64,000 bases of DNA from Ferruginibacter sp. HRS2-29 (GTDB lineage: Bacteria > Bacteroidota > Bacteroidia > Chitinophagales > Chitinophagaceae), in assembly GCF_024343615.1 (NCBI RefSeq), contig NZ_RJUB01000006.1, forward strand, positions 46,753 through 110,752, read 5' to 3'. The position numbers and the translations under genes were made by a program. This document shows, piece by piece, positions 1 through 8,368 of the stretch; position 1 is the first letter of the stretch, and each line of letters opens with the position of its first letter. Under the pieces are notes generated by a model. The model saw only the letters and a list, made by a program, of their open reading frames with translations. It ran no database searches and had not been told where the DNA came from.

Positions 1-2
1 TA

Positions 3-263
3 GAATTTACTTTTCTATTTTTTTCACTCAATAAAAATTATAGAAATATTCACATCAGATCTAGTATAGGGAGTAATCAATCATTTGAGGAAATACAACC
101 TTACAAATTACTTACGAATGTTCATTTCTTAACATTTCAATTACCAGTTGTAAAATCTTTTAATAAACTTTCTCTTTTCACAACTTACGAAGTAGAAAAT
201 AAGTGCTCTGGAACATATCAGGTTTTTATTGATACTGCCGTGTTCCAAAATTTTCAGCTTTGA
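3..263 (+). CDS. 3' end of an unidentified gene, cut by the window edge
   Basis: An uninterrupted frame runs from the first bases of the window to a TGA at 261-263, 86 codons with no start inside the window, so the 5' part lies upstream. The predicted residues are mixed polar and hydrophobic, ending in ...TAVFQNFQL, and read like normal protein. Base composition is AT-rich, as in the RHS block that follows, which suggests accessory DNA. I do not recognise the family. An antisense frame at 141-509 overlaps it; this frame is preferred because it extends through the window edge without interruption and its residue mix is more natural. Confidence 0.4.
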   Translation, partial: EFTFLFFSLNKNYRNIHIRSSIGSNQSFEEIQPYKLLTNVHFLTFQLPVVKSFNKLSLFTTYEVENKCSGTYQVFIDTAVFQNFQL

Positions 264-267
264 TAAA

Positions 268-325
268 TAATTCCCCCCTTCTGGCGCGAGTGTTCCCCCT
301 TTCTGGCGAGTGTTCCGCAGGATCA
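268..325. repeat. Two-copy imperfect tandem repeat
   Basis: On the minus strand the unit GGAACACTCGCCAGAAAGGG occurs twice in a row with small indels (one copy has CGCGCCAGAA). The remaining sequence to about 520 is AT-rich with no convincing gene. Function unknown. Confidence 0.4.
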
Positions 326-553
326 CTCGTGTCTCTTCAAGGTGGCAGGTCTGTGACCGGGATAAGAACCAATACACTTCCAAAATCACTGCAATAATCA
401 ATGTGCAACAGAAAGCCACACCCGCCATTGATCTTAAGTCATCCAACAATTTTTTTCTTAAAAGATAGTTAACCGTAAATATGTTCAATATCGATGTGCC
501 CTTTTTCATTTGTAAAATAATCCCAAACAGATGGCAGCAGCAAAGTATATAAA

Positions 554-2011
554 TTGAATGCGACCACTAACAAAACAGGGCTGGAGTTTGTAATGAAAGT
601 GATGGCAGGAGATGTGATCGACATTATGGGTAAATCATACTACGTCAATACTACCAACATTACCAATGCCAATTCTACCACCCTTGATGTATTGGGTTTG
701 ATGACCAATTTTTTAACTGCTCCTGCCAATGCAGCTGCGGGCAAAGGGTTTACAGCAGGCATTTTGAATACCGCAAATAGTGGTGTTATCCCCAATTCTT
801 TTTTCAGGGGTAACAATAGTGAACCAACCACTACCATTCCTAAAGCGTATATCAACTATATATTTTTTGATGAACAGTTCAATTACAAAGGGGGTGGCTT
901 TAGCCGGGTGGGTGCAACGAGTGGATCAGTATGGGATCACTGGCAAAATGATCCTGCACTACAAAATCTTGTAGCACCCAAAAATGGATATATATTTGTG
1001 TACGTAAGCAACGAAAGTAATTTAGATGTGTTCTTTGATAATTTACAGGTGATCCACAAGCCGGGGCCGATATTGGAGGAAACGCATTATTATCCGTTTG
1101 GGTTGACGATGGGGGGGATAAGTTCAAAAAGTGAAGGTAGTTTGGCAAATAATAAGAAATGGAATGCAGGCAGCGAATTAAATACAAATTTTGATATAAA
1201 TCTGTATGAAACACAATTTAGAAGTCTGGATCCTCAATTGGGAAGATTTTGGCAAATAGATCCTAGGCCAAATTTGGAGATGAGCCCGTATTGTTCTATG
1301 GGCAATAATCCGATTTTGTTAAATGATCCTTTAGGTGATACGACAAGAATTATGATTGGAGATCAATATTACAATTTACAAAGAAATAAGGATGGAGGAA
1401 TTTCCTTTTATGATAATAACGGGAAAATGTACAATGGAAAACTAGACGAGTTTTCTCAGAGTGTTTTGACAACCGTTAATTCTATCGCAGGAATTAAAGA
1501 TGAGGAAGTACAATCTCGATTAACTGAAGTTTTGGGTGGCACAAAGATGATTACTGTAATGGACGGGTTACAAAACTTTGATGGAAAAACAGGTGATTTG
1601 TCCTGGTTCGATAATAAAGCTGGAAATAGAATAATGAGCAATAATGGTGGTAATATAGAGAAAGATGGACCATTTACTAAAGTTACACGGGATTCTGATT
1701 TAGAATTTATTCATGAATGGCTAGGTCATGGTTTTCAATATTCAAAAGGAATGTTGAATCATGATAGAATACTCCCATTTACGGAAAATGGCAGACTTAT
1801 TGGTTGGCCCGAAAAAGTTGAAGCTGATGCTGCAACTATCGTTACAAGAGCAGCAGAGGCATCTGGTAGACCACAAATGGGACAGCCTGTTTACATTGAA
1901 GACGCAAAACGGCCGGATGGCACTCCAATACAACGGCTATTTCACGTAATTCCTCGAGGCTATCTCTTAACAAATAGTGAATCTCAAAAACCACCTAATT
2001 ACAGGCGCTAA
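554..2011 (+). CDS. RHS-repeat C-terminal tip with a putative zincin toxin domain (5'-truncated)
   Basis: This is the C-terminal part of a Bacteroidota RHS polymorphic toxin. The frame stays open and RHS-like upstream of the TTG at 554 to about 521, so the gene is cut at its 5' end rather than starting here; complete family members are far longer. Residues 1-175 match the conserved stretch before the core (AYINYIFFDEQF, VFFDNLQV). The core follows: LEETHYYPFGLTM (175-187), DPQLGRFWQIDP (226-237) and GNNPILLNDPLGD. The variable tip from about 263 carries HEWLGH (387-392), an HExxxH metal-binding pattern, then E420 and E423-A-D425, which could supply a third ligand. A metallopeptidase toxin is my inference. 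No signal peptide remains. A small gene begins 11 bases downstream, as expected for a cognate immunity gene. It may be an orphan tip usable only by recombination. Confidence 0.75.
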   Translation: MNATTNKTGLEFVMKVMAGDVIDIMGKSYYVNTTNITNANSTTLDVLGLMTNFLTAPANAAAGKGFTAGILNTANSGVIPNSFFRGNNSEPTTTIPKAYINYIFFDEQFNYKGGGFSRVGATSGSVWDHWQNDPALQNLVAPKNGYIFVYVSNESNLDVFFDNLQVIHKPGPILEETHYYPFGLTMGGISSKSEGSLANNKKWNAGSELNTNFDINLYETQFRSLDPQLGRFWQIDPRPNLEMSPYCSMGNNPILLNDPLGDTTRIMIGDQYYNLQRNKDGGISFYDNNGKMYNGKLDEFSQSVLTTVNSIAGIKDEEVQSRLTEVLGGTKMITVMDGLQNFDGKTGDLSWFDNKAGNRIMSNNGGNIEKDGPFTKVTRDSDLEFIHEWLGHGFQYSKGMLNHDRILPFTENGRLIGWPEKVEADAATIVTRAAEASGRPQMGQPVYIEDAKRPDGTPIQRLFHVIPRGYLLTNSESQKPPNYRR

Positions 2012-2022
2012 TATTAATAATT

Positions 2023-2574
2023 ATGAAACTACTAACGTTAATTTTCTGTCTTTGGATGAATCCATCGTATCAGACCCATACTTGTACAACTTCTTTGGTT
2101 GATAAGGCGTATGATCCAAAATTTAAAGCGGATTACTTCCTTTTTATTCCTGTCGAAACTTCAAAATATAGGAACGCGAGGTTGATGATTTTAAAAGAAA
2201 ACTTTAGAAAGTATATGATTGCTTTTGATTCATCCTATTCAGACAATGATAAATTAAAAAATTATTTAAAAGAATTATTAGATAAAAAGGAAAAATTGTT
2301 TTTTCATGAGATATTTTACACTACTAATTTCGGGTTAGCAGAATATAAAGTATTGAATGAGAAAAATACAATTGATATCAGTACAATAAAAAAGAGAGAC
2401 TTTTTTTTAAAAACATATTTATTTGATTATGCTCCAAATAAAAAATATTTTAATCTAAATGTATCTGCGAATATTAAAAATTACTATTTCGTATATGAAA
2501 GATTATTTACGATGAATTATTTAGTCGCTAACGGCGATGGTGTAATTGGTGTATTTAAAGTAGCCTGTAAATAA
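2023..2574 (+). CDS. Putative immunity protein for the upstream RHS tip
   Basis: A 183-residue protein starts 11 bases after the RHS tip stop. The hydrophobic N-terminus (MKLLTLIFCLWM) could be a short signal peptide. The rest is rich in Lys, Asn, Tyr and Phe, and the gene is strongly AT-rich compared with the rest of the window. I recognise no family. The immunity role is inferred only from position: RHS toxins are normally followed directly by their immunity gene. If exported, it would neutralise a toxin acting in the periplasm. Confidence 0.5.
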   Translation: MKLLTLIFCLWMNPSYQTHTCTTSLVDKAYDPKFKADYFLFIPVETSKYRNARLMILKENFRKYMIAFDSSYSDNDKLKNYLKELLDKKEKLFFHEIFYTTNFGLAEYKVLNEKNTIDISTIKKRDFFLKTYLFDYAPNKKYFNLNVSANIKNYYFVYERLFTMNYLVANGDGVIGVFKVACK

Positions 2575-2580
2575 TAGAAA

Positions 2581-2883
2581 GTTCTCCCCTCTTGCGCCAG
2601 GGGCGGATTACTTAAATTCGGAGGTGAAGATGTGCTGTATAATGTACAAGATGCAGGAAATTTTATGACTGGGTTAGCATTTATATTAGTTGGGATGTCG
2701 GGTACCACCACCCAATTCGGAGCGCAAATAAATGAATTTGGTAAAGACACGGATGCAGATCAAAGAGCTATTGGTAATGGAGCAAATTAAAATGGTGTGA
2801 AATTGTCGGGAAGTAATGCACAAGATTCTATGAATTCGTTACGCGAGGCAGCTAAAGCTATTTTCTCATTCAATTGGTTTTAG
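2581..2883 (+). pseudogene. Broken RHS C-terminal tip remnant
   Basis: In one frame the DNA reads KFGGEDVLYNVQDAGNFMTG and on to INEFGKDTDADQRAIGNGAN, then a TAA at 2788-2790, then continues in the same frame for about 30 codons to TAG at 2881-2883. A GxEDVLYNVQDAGNF stretch is typical of RHS tips close to the toxin domain. There is no start codon and no RHS core, so this is a leftover of a replaced toxin cassette. Which toxin type it was cannot be said. Confidence 0.45.
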
Positions 2884-2932
2884 CATATGAAATATAGTAA
2901 AATTGCAATAATCCTATTTATTAGTTTTATCC

Positions 2933-3097
2933 TTCGCCGTTGTTGGTGTTATCACCAACAACTTCCCAGATTTTCCCCTATTGAGTCACTCAGCGAGGTG
3001 AGTTAGCATGTTAAAGTTATCAATAGCCGAATAATAAAACTTTCTTTCTCTTTCTAAGTTGCAAGATGTTATTGGTGATAACACCAACAACGGCGAA
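2933..3097. repeat. Paired palindromic repeat, copy 1
   Basis: The left arm (2933-2962) and right arm (3068-3097) are inverted copies matching at 29 of 30 bases, separated by 105 bases. Each arm is itself a hairpin: GTTGTTGGTG, a 4-base AT loop, then CACCAACAAC. The right arm is read in frame as the first codons of the following RHS fragment. A second copy of the structure is at 5591-5673. Confidence 0.8.
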
Positions 3098-5281
3098 AAT
3101 GATCCCACTACAAAGCTGGGAGACTTTAAAACCAATACTACACATCCGCAAAATTCCACTAAAGCCGCCCTTACTACTTCCAGCACGCAGGCACAGTTTG
3201 ATGCGATAACGGACTATACTTATGATGTGAATGGTAATCTTGCTTTAGACAATAACAAAGCTATCGGTGCCATCGCTTACAATTACCTGAACCTTCCACA
3301 AAACATCACCATAACCAGTAAAGGTACCATCGCTTATACCTATGATGCGGCAGGTAACAAGCTAAAAAAAGTCACTACCGAAAGCCCGTCTACCGCCAAT
3401 GGCAATAAAACCATTACTACTACCACCCATTACATCGGCGGCCTGGTATACGAAAGCAAGACCACCAGCCCGGCCAATAGCCCTAATGACGATTACAGCA
3501 ATGTGCTGCAGTATTTACCGCAGGAAGAAGGGAGGGTACGGTTTAAGCCAGGCACTACACCGGCCTTGTTTTATGATTATTTTTTGAAGGATCACTTGGG
3601 GAATGTGCGGATGGTATTGACAGAAGAAGCGAACGCCGACACCTACCCTGCATTAAGTTTCGAAGGCGCATCCGGAAGTACGGAAGTAACTAATCAATCG
3701 GCCATGTGGGAAAAAGCCGATGGTACCCCATTTGATGTAACGGGTAGCCGTACCACTAATGCGCAACTACAGGCAGTTACTACATTAGTGCCTGCAACAG
3801 GTACTTACAGTTTGCTGGTGCGCAGCAGTACTGGTAAGATCGGCGCAGGAAAGTTGCTGAAAGTGATGAGTGGAGACAAGATACATGCCACCGTGCAATA
3901 TTATTTCAGTGCCAATACCGGAGGTTCCGGCACCGGATTGAGTACGCTTGTGAGTGCGCTGACCAATATATTGACTAACAGCGTAGCTAGTTCCGGCGTA
4001 GTAAAATCCAACGCGGCGGCACTATCTTCTGCGGTAAATGTGGATCCTGCAGCAGCCACTTACTTTACAAACGTTAACAATGCTTCGGGTTCCACCCGTC
4101 CTAAGGCATACCTGAATATTTTGTTTTTTGACGAGCAATTTAAGTTCGATGCCACAGCCAGCTACAGTGAACAGATCGGCACTACGAACCCTGGACAAAT
4201 AGTGGTAGCATTAGGCAGTGCTAAACAGGCAAAGAAGAACGGATATTGCTATATTTACATCAGCAATGAAACCAATGACATGGTTTACTTTGATAACCTG
4301 ACATTGAAGCATGAGCGGAGTCCTATACTGGAAGAAACTCATTATTATCCGTTCGGGTTGACGATGGCGGGAATAAGTTCGAAGGCCGCAGGAGTGACAC
4401 CTAATAAAGAAAAGACTTTTCAGGATCAACGTTTTGATGATGATTTAGGATTGAACTGGGTGCAGTTCAAATGGCGGAATCATGATCCCCAGATCGGCAG
4501 ATTTATAGAAATCGATCCCCTTGCTGATAAATATGTTTACAACAGCACATATGCTTTTTCAGAAAATAAAGTTACTTCTCATGTTGAGTTAGAATGCTTG
4601 GAAGCTGTTTTAATGGAGTCGATGCAGGAAGACCAAGATTGGCTAAATATTTATGATGGAGATAGGGATAAATTAGTTGCACGTCAAACTCAAGAAGGCA
4701 AAGGAATGGCTTTGGCATTAGGGGTTTCATTAGGGATTTGCTTTCCTGAACTTGGGCAGCTTCTTATCGCTTCTTACATGTGCGGAGTACCTCTTAATGG
4801 ATCTCCACAATTGATGGCCGAATCAGTCGCCTCTCAAGTTGTATCAGAAGGAGGAGCAACAGCTTCAGGAGTTTCATTAGCAGATAAAGCACGAGTTCTT
4901 ACGGCTGGAGGAGAAGTAGGAATGATGGACGGAACTGCAAACTTAGTAGTTGACGCAAAAACAGGATTTTTCAACATAAAATTAACTACAGGTTCAGAAA
5001 CCGGGATTATTACCGGAGAAGTCAATATTAATAACAATGCAATTAAGTTTAGTGATATCGAAATAATTAATGCCAAAGGAGGATTAGGAACTATTGGGCA
5101 ACAAGGTTCTATAGGGGCTACTTCTTTTAGCAAATTAACGAAGGAAATTACCGAACTGAGTAAGGCGGGTGGGTTTAATAAGGCCACAGTTGAATTTTCA
5201 CGACTGAGACCACCAGGCTCAAATCTTCCAGACACAGATACAAGAACTATTACCTTATTTGATATAACACCAAACCCATAA
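3059..5281 (+). CDS. RHS-repeat protein, C-terminal half with uncharacterised toxin tip (5'-truncated)
   Basis: A 740-codon frame of a Bacteroidota RHS toxin. An in-frame stop lies at 3035-3037 and the only nearby start is TTG at 3059 inside a palindromic repeat arm, so the 5' part was probably lost. Order: YD/RHS repeats (YTYDVNGNLALD, YTYDAAGN; about 50-105), a stretch ending KDHLGNVRMVLTE (177-189), a spacer region resembling that of the RHS fragment at 554 (about 255-420), the core (LEETHYYPFGLTM, DPQIGRFIEIDPLADKY; about 424-492), and the family's usual VELE-LEAV junction near 509. The last 220 residues are the variable tip: a hydrophobic glycine-rich stretch, then a beta-rich end. I do not recognise the tip domain. 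An immunity-like gene starts two bases after the stop. Confidence 0.75.
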   Translation: MQDVIGDNTNNGENDPTTKLGDFKTNTTHPQNSTKAALTTSSTQAQFDAITDYTYDVNGNLALDNNKAIGAIAYNYLNLPQNITITSKGTIAYTYDAAGNKLKKVTTESPSTANGNKTITTTTHYIGGLVYESKTTSPANSPNDDYSNVLQYLPQEEGRVRFKPGTTPALFYDYFLKDHLGNVRMVLTEEANADTYPALSFEGASGSTEVTNQSAMWEKADGTPFDVTGSRTTNAQLQAVTTLVPATGTYSLLVRSSTGKIGAGKLLKVMSGDKIHATVQYYFSANTGGSGTGLSTLVSALTNILTNSVASSGVVKSNAAALSSAVNVDPAAATYFTNVNNASGSTRPKAYLNILFFDEQFKFDATASYSEQIGTTNPGQIVVALGSAKQAKKNGYCYIYISNETNDMVYFDNLTLKHERSPILEETHYYPFGLTMAGISSKAAGVTPNKEKTFQDQRFDDDLGLNWVQFKWRNHDPQIGRFIEIDPLADKYVYNSTYAFSENKVTSHVELECLEAVLMESMQEDQDWLNIYDGDRDKLVARQTQEGKGMALALGVSLGICFPELGQLLIASYMCGVPLNGSPQLMAESVASQVVSEGGATASGVSLADKARVLTAGGEVGMMDGTANLVVDAKTGFFNIKLTTGSETGIITGEVNINNNAIKFSDIEIINAKGGLGTIGQQGSIGATSFSKLTKEITELSKAGGFNKATVEFSRLRPPGSNLPDTDTRTITLFDITPNP

Positions 5282-5283
5282 AA

Positions 5284-5559
5284 ATGAGAATACATCCCAA
5301 AATCAAAATATACATGGATTTACTTAGCGATTTAAGAGCTGAAGATTTTAAGGAGCGAGATTTGGAAATTCTAGGGATTTTGAATAATGCAGGCACAACG
5401 TCTACAGAAGCTATTATAGCATTACATTTTGCCTTAAATATTGAAATGGAAGTTGCTGAAAAGGTAGTTTATGCTTCTAATTTATGGAAGCCTGAACACA
5501 TACAAGACATAGCATATCAAACAATGTTGTATATGAGCGACTATGATCTAAATCATTAA
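5284..5559 (+). CDS. Putative immunity protein for the second RHS tip
   Basis: A 91-residue, mostly helical, acidic protein without a signal peptide. Its ATG lies two bases after the RHS stop codon, so the two are almost certainly translated together. This is the normal arrangement of toxin and immunity genes in polymorphic toxin systems. No immunity family is recognised by eye, so the role rests on position and size. A cytoplasmic antidote for the tip encoded just upstream is the simplest reading. Confidence 0.6.
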   Translation: MRIHPKIKIYMDLLSDLRAEDFKERDLEILGILNNAGTTSTEAIIALHFALNIEMEVAEKVVYASNLWKPEHIQDIAYQTMLYMSDYDLNH

Positions 5560-5590
5560 ATAACCATAACTTATCAACCAAAGTCGGTCA

Positions 5591-5673
5591 TTTTCGCCGT
5601 TGTTGGTGTTTTCACCAACAACTTCTATCAAGCCTCAAGATGTCGTTGGTGAAAACACCAACAACGGCGAAAA
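5591..5673. repeat. Paired palindromic repeat, copy 2
   Basis: Left arm 5591-5622 and right arm 5642-5673 are inverted copies matching at 31 of 32 bases, separated by 19 bases. Each arm contains GTTGKTGGTG-(TTTT or AAAA)-CACCAACAAC. The arms share their outer sequence (TTTTCGCCGTTGTTGGTG) and the CAAGATG motif before the right arm with copy 1 at 2933-3097. It lies directly before a start-less Imm32-like gene. Confidence 0.8.
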
Positions 5674-5985
5674 ATAAATTTAGACGTCCCACCTTATAAT
5701 GCATCAACAGGCATCCTACTTAACTGGAAGGATAATTTCGAAATAACGGTTATCCTTCAAAGCGACACTGTATGCCTAAAAGCGAATCAGGCGGGTTTAA
5801 TATCTCTCGCCAACCATTTACTAAATATTGCTCAGAATGACGTGCCTATTGGGTCTCATATACATCTGGATGAATATAACTCATTGGAGGAAGGATATAA
5901 TGAGTTTATTATCGAAAAAATCTGGCATTCCATGGAAGAGCCCAATCAGGTCTTTCACGGAGAGGTGTTGCGAGGCATGAACTAA
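5653..5985 (+). pseudogene. Orphan Imm32-like immunity gene lacking a start
   Basis: The frame open from 5653 (after TGA at 5650) to TAA at 5983-5985 encodes INLDVPPYN...NFEITVILQSDT, then AGLISLANHLLNIAQ and GSHIHLDEYNSLEEG, which read like the Imm32 immunity family. There is no ATG, GTG or TTG near the expected N-terminus, and the frame runs back into the right arm of the palindromic repeat. No toxin gene precedes it. It is therefore either a 5'-truncated relic or relies on a rare start such as the ATA at 5674. Confidence 0.55.
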
Positions 5986-6125
5986 AGCAATCTGCCCGCA
6001 TTCATTTAGAATCGGAAGAGATTCCATGCTCCGCTCGAGATGACACAAAAAAACACGCAAACATTCACAAAAAAATCTGCGAAAATCTGCGTGTTATACA
6101 TCCGCGTCTATCTGCGGGAAACCTT

Positions 6126-8228
6126 CTAATTCTTCAACGGCAGGAACGAATAATTTTTTCCGTATTCCATCATCTGTGCAAAAAAGCTGGTCGGGTATTC
6201 GATCTTTACATCCGATATCTTATCTCCATCCATTACCGGCACCAGCTTTGGCTGTATGAATCCACGATATGGCTTCACATTCAGTTTTGCATATCTTTCT
6301 AGTACTTCTTTATGCAATACCGGATCTACCATTACCCCATAAGTTTCTACCAGGTTTTTACCGGCATTGAAGTCGCCTTCTGATTTGATGCGTTGTATCT
6401 CTCTCAGCAACTGGCCAAACAATGTCCTTAGCTGTGCATAATCATTGATCTGCACATAAGTCTTGCCGTTTCTTTTCACCAACTCTACCACATTGTTCGG
6501 TTTGCCTTTTTCAAAAGCCCATTTTGCTATCAGCTGACGGTTACGCATATGCGCTTCTTCCACCTGGTCACCGAGTTTGAGCCTTGTAAGCTGCGTCATC
6601 AGGCCGTTCATCATGTAGTTATCATATTCCGCTTTGCCTACTTCCGTGGAAGGCGTAACACCGATATCTACCAGTTTCTGATCCATGATATAATACAATG
6701 CCACCAGGTCGGCACGGCCTTCTTCGAGGCAGCTGGCATAATTTTTCAACGTTTTTTCAGGCGTTTCCACACCTGGATTCAGTTGCCCGCTGGCATGGCC
6801 TATGCATTCGTGCATGTCTGTATGGAGATCAGCGGCCAGGCTGCCATATTTTCTTGCCCTTGCAATGATGGAATCGTTCAGGGCGAATTCATTGAGCACA
6901 CCGCCTTTGGAAGAAGCTACATTGTAAGAATAAATGATATTGCTCAGCGAAACCGATTTCGATCCGGAATCTTTTCTGATCCAGTCAGAATTGGGCAGGT
7001 TGATACCGATAGGGGTGTTAGGTGCCGCATCGCCAGATTCCACCACGACAGTGATCGCTTTGGCGATGATGCCTTTCACATTTTTCTTCTTGTGCTCCGG
7101 TATCAGCGGGGAATTGTCTTCAAACCATTGTGCCTGTTTGGCGATGGCATCAATGCGTTTGGTAGCTTCCATGTCTTTTACAGAAACCACACTTTCAAAA
7201 CTTCCTTTTTTACCAATAGGGTCCATGTACACTTCAATGAAACCATTCACCACATCCAGGTGGCTGTTCACATCCTTTACCCATGCTATGCTGTATTCGT
7301 CAAAAGTTTTCAGGTCGCCCGTCTGGTAATATTTTATCAAAAGGGTCAATGCTCTTTTCTGCTCTGCATTTTCTGCTACCTCAGCGGCTTTCTGCAGCCA
7401 GCCTACCATGCGTTCTATCGCAAAACTGTACATGCCGCCAACTTTCCAGGTCTTTTCCACCAGTACACCATTTTCTTTGATGAGTTTGCTATTGAGCCCC
7501 CAAAGCGGCGCATTGCCCTTCGAGTTGAATTTTGAATAAAAGGCTTCCACTTCTTTTTGTGTAACCCCTTCGTAAAAGTTTACAGACGATGCGGCTACGT
7601 TATCGATGTTAGCGGCAAGGTTTACCAGTTTTGGTTCGAATTTAAGATCAAAGACCAGCGGCTGTATTCGTGTAAGGAATGCTTTCACCGATTCCGAAGT
7701 ATCCCTTGGCAGGGCTGCGGTATCGCTGGCGGCAACAATCTGAGAAAAATAATCGACACTTACTTCCGGGATGAATTTTTCGTTACCATAATGATGGTGG
7801 TTGCCATTGCTGAACCACACACGGCCACAATATTCTTCAAATTTTTTCCAATCGCTGCTGTTCTTATCGCCTTTATAGGTACCGTACACTGTTTCGAGCG
7901 TGCGGCGCAACAGAAGCCCATAGCGGCTTTTCTGGTCGTAAATGATATCGCGGCCACTCAGTGCGGCCTCGTACAGGTAATAAGCCAGCTGCTTTTGTTG
8001 CAGTGTAAGCTGGTTAAACCCGGGCACCTGGTAACGTAATATCTGCAGGTCGGCAAATGATTCGGCTTCTACGTTAAAACTGGTGTCGTACGAGATGGCG
8101 GAAGCGCCATCAGCAGTGTCTGTAAGTTTGGCGTCTTTGTTGTTATTGTTGTTGCAGGAAAAAATAGCAACAAAGGCAGCCAGCAAAAGGAAAGAACGGC
8201 TGCCGGAAATTTTGAATATCCTTGGCAT
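6126..8228 (-). CDS. Dipeptidyl-peptidase III-like zinc metallopeptidase (M49), lipoprotein
   Basis: A 700-residue protein of the M49 family, which removes dipeptides from the N-terminus of short peptides. The zinc motif HECIGH (473-478) is the family's HExxxH, and EEGRAD (502-507) is its EExxAD/E partner with the third zinc ligand. The N-terminus (LLLAAFVAIFSC) is a lipoprotein signal with Cys25, followed by a run of five Asn and acidic residues, so the enzyme is membrane-anchored, probably facing the periplasm or the surface. It stands alone. It is divergent from the small membrane protein gene at 8369, with a perfect hairpin between them. A large antisense frame (6549-7535) is a shadow. 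Confidence 0.9.
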   Translation of the reverse strand: MPRIFKISGSRSFLLLAAFVAIFSCNNNNNKDAKLTDTADGASAISYDTSFNVEAESFADLQILRYQVPGFNQLTLQQKQLAYYLYEAALSGRDIIYDQKSRYGLLLRRTLETVYGTYKGDKNSSDWKKFEEYCGRVWFSNGNHHHYGNEKFIPEVSVDYFSQIVAASDTAALPRDTSESVKAFLTRIQPLVFDLKFEPKLVNLAANIDNVAASSVNFYEGVTQKEVEAFYSKFNSKGNAPLWGLNSKLIKENGVLVEKTWKVGGMYSFAIERMVGWLQKAAEVAENAEQKRALTLLIKYYQTGDLKTFDEYSIAWVKDVNSHLDVVNGFIEVYMDPIGKKGSFESVVSVKDMEATKRIDAIAKQAQWFEDNSPLIPEHKKKNVKGIIAKAITVVVESGDAAPNTPIGINLPNSDWIRKDSGSKSVSLSNIIYSYNVASSKGGVLNEFALNDSIIARARKYGSLAADLHTDMHECIGHASGQLNPGVETPEKTLKNYASCLEEGRADLVALYYIMDQKLVDIGVTPSTEVGKAEYDNYMMNGLMTQLTRLKLGDQVEEAHMRNRQLIAKWAFEKGKPNNVVELVKRNGKTYVQINDYAQLRTLFGQLLREIQRIKSEGDFNAGKNLVETYGVMVDPVLHKEVLERYAKLNVKPYRGFIQPKLVPVMDGDKISDVKIEYPTSFFAQMMEYGKNYSFLPLKN

Positions 8229-8284
8229 ACAAAACGATTTAAGTGGATGATAAAAATAAGCTATTCAAGCAGAACCAGTAAGAA

Positions 8285-8348
8285 TTTTGCCGGGAAGACG
8301 GGAAGAAAAGTTCAATAATATTAATTTCTTCCCGTCTTCCCGGCAAAA
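8285..8348. repeat. Perfect inverted repeat with 16-base loop, copy 1
   Basis: Arms 8285-8308 and 8325-8348 are perfectly complementary over 24 bases (core GCCGGGAAGACGGGAAGAAA) around a 16-base AT-rich loop. It lies between two divergent genes, so it is not a simple terminator for either. A second copy with a different 16-base loop is at 46440-46495. Confidence 0.85.
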
Positions 8349-8368
8349 AAAAATGTTTAAATTGAAGG

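Noticed and set aside
141..509. 122-codon minus-strand frame with one membrane-like segment
   Set aside because: It overlaps the tandem repeat near 268-325 and the antisense 3' gene end at 3-263; no recognisable family. It cannot be excluded fully.
6549..7535. 328-codon plus-strand open frame inside the M49 peptidase gene
   Set aside because: It is antisense to a gene with a full catalytic motif set, and its residues (many His, Phe, Arg, Cys) show no family pattern.
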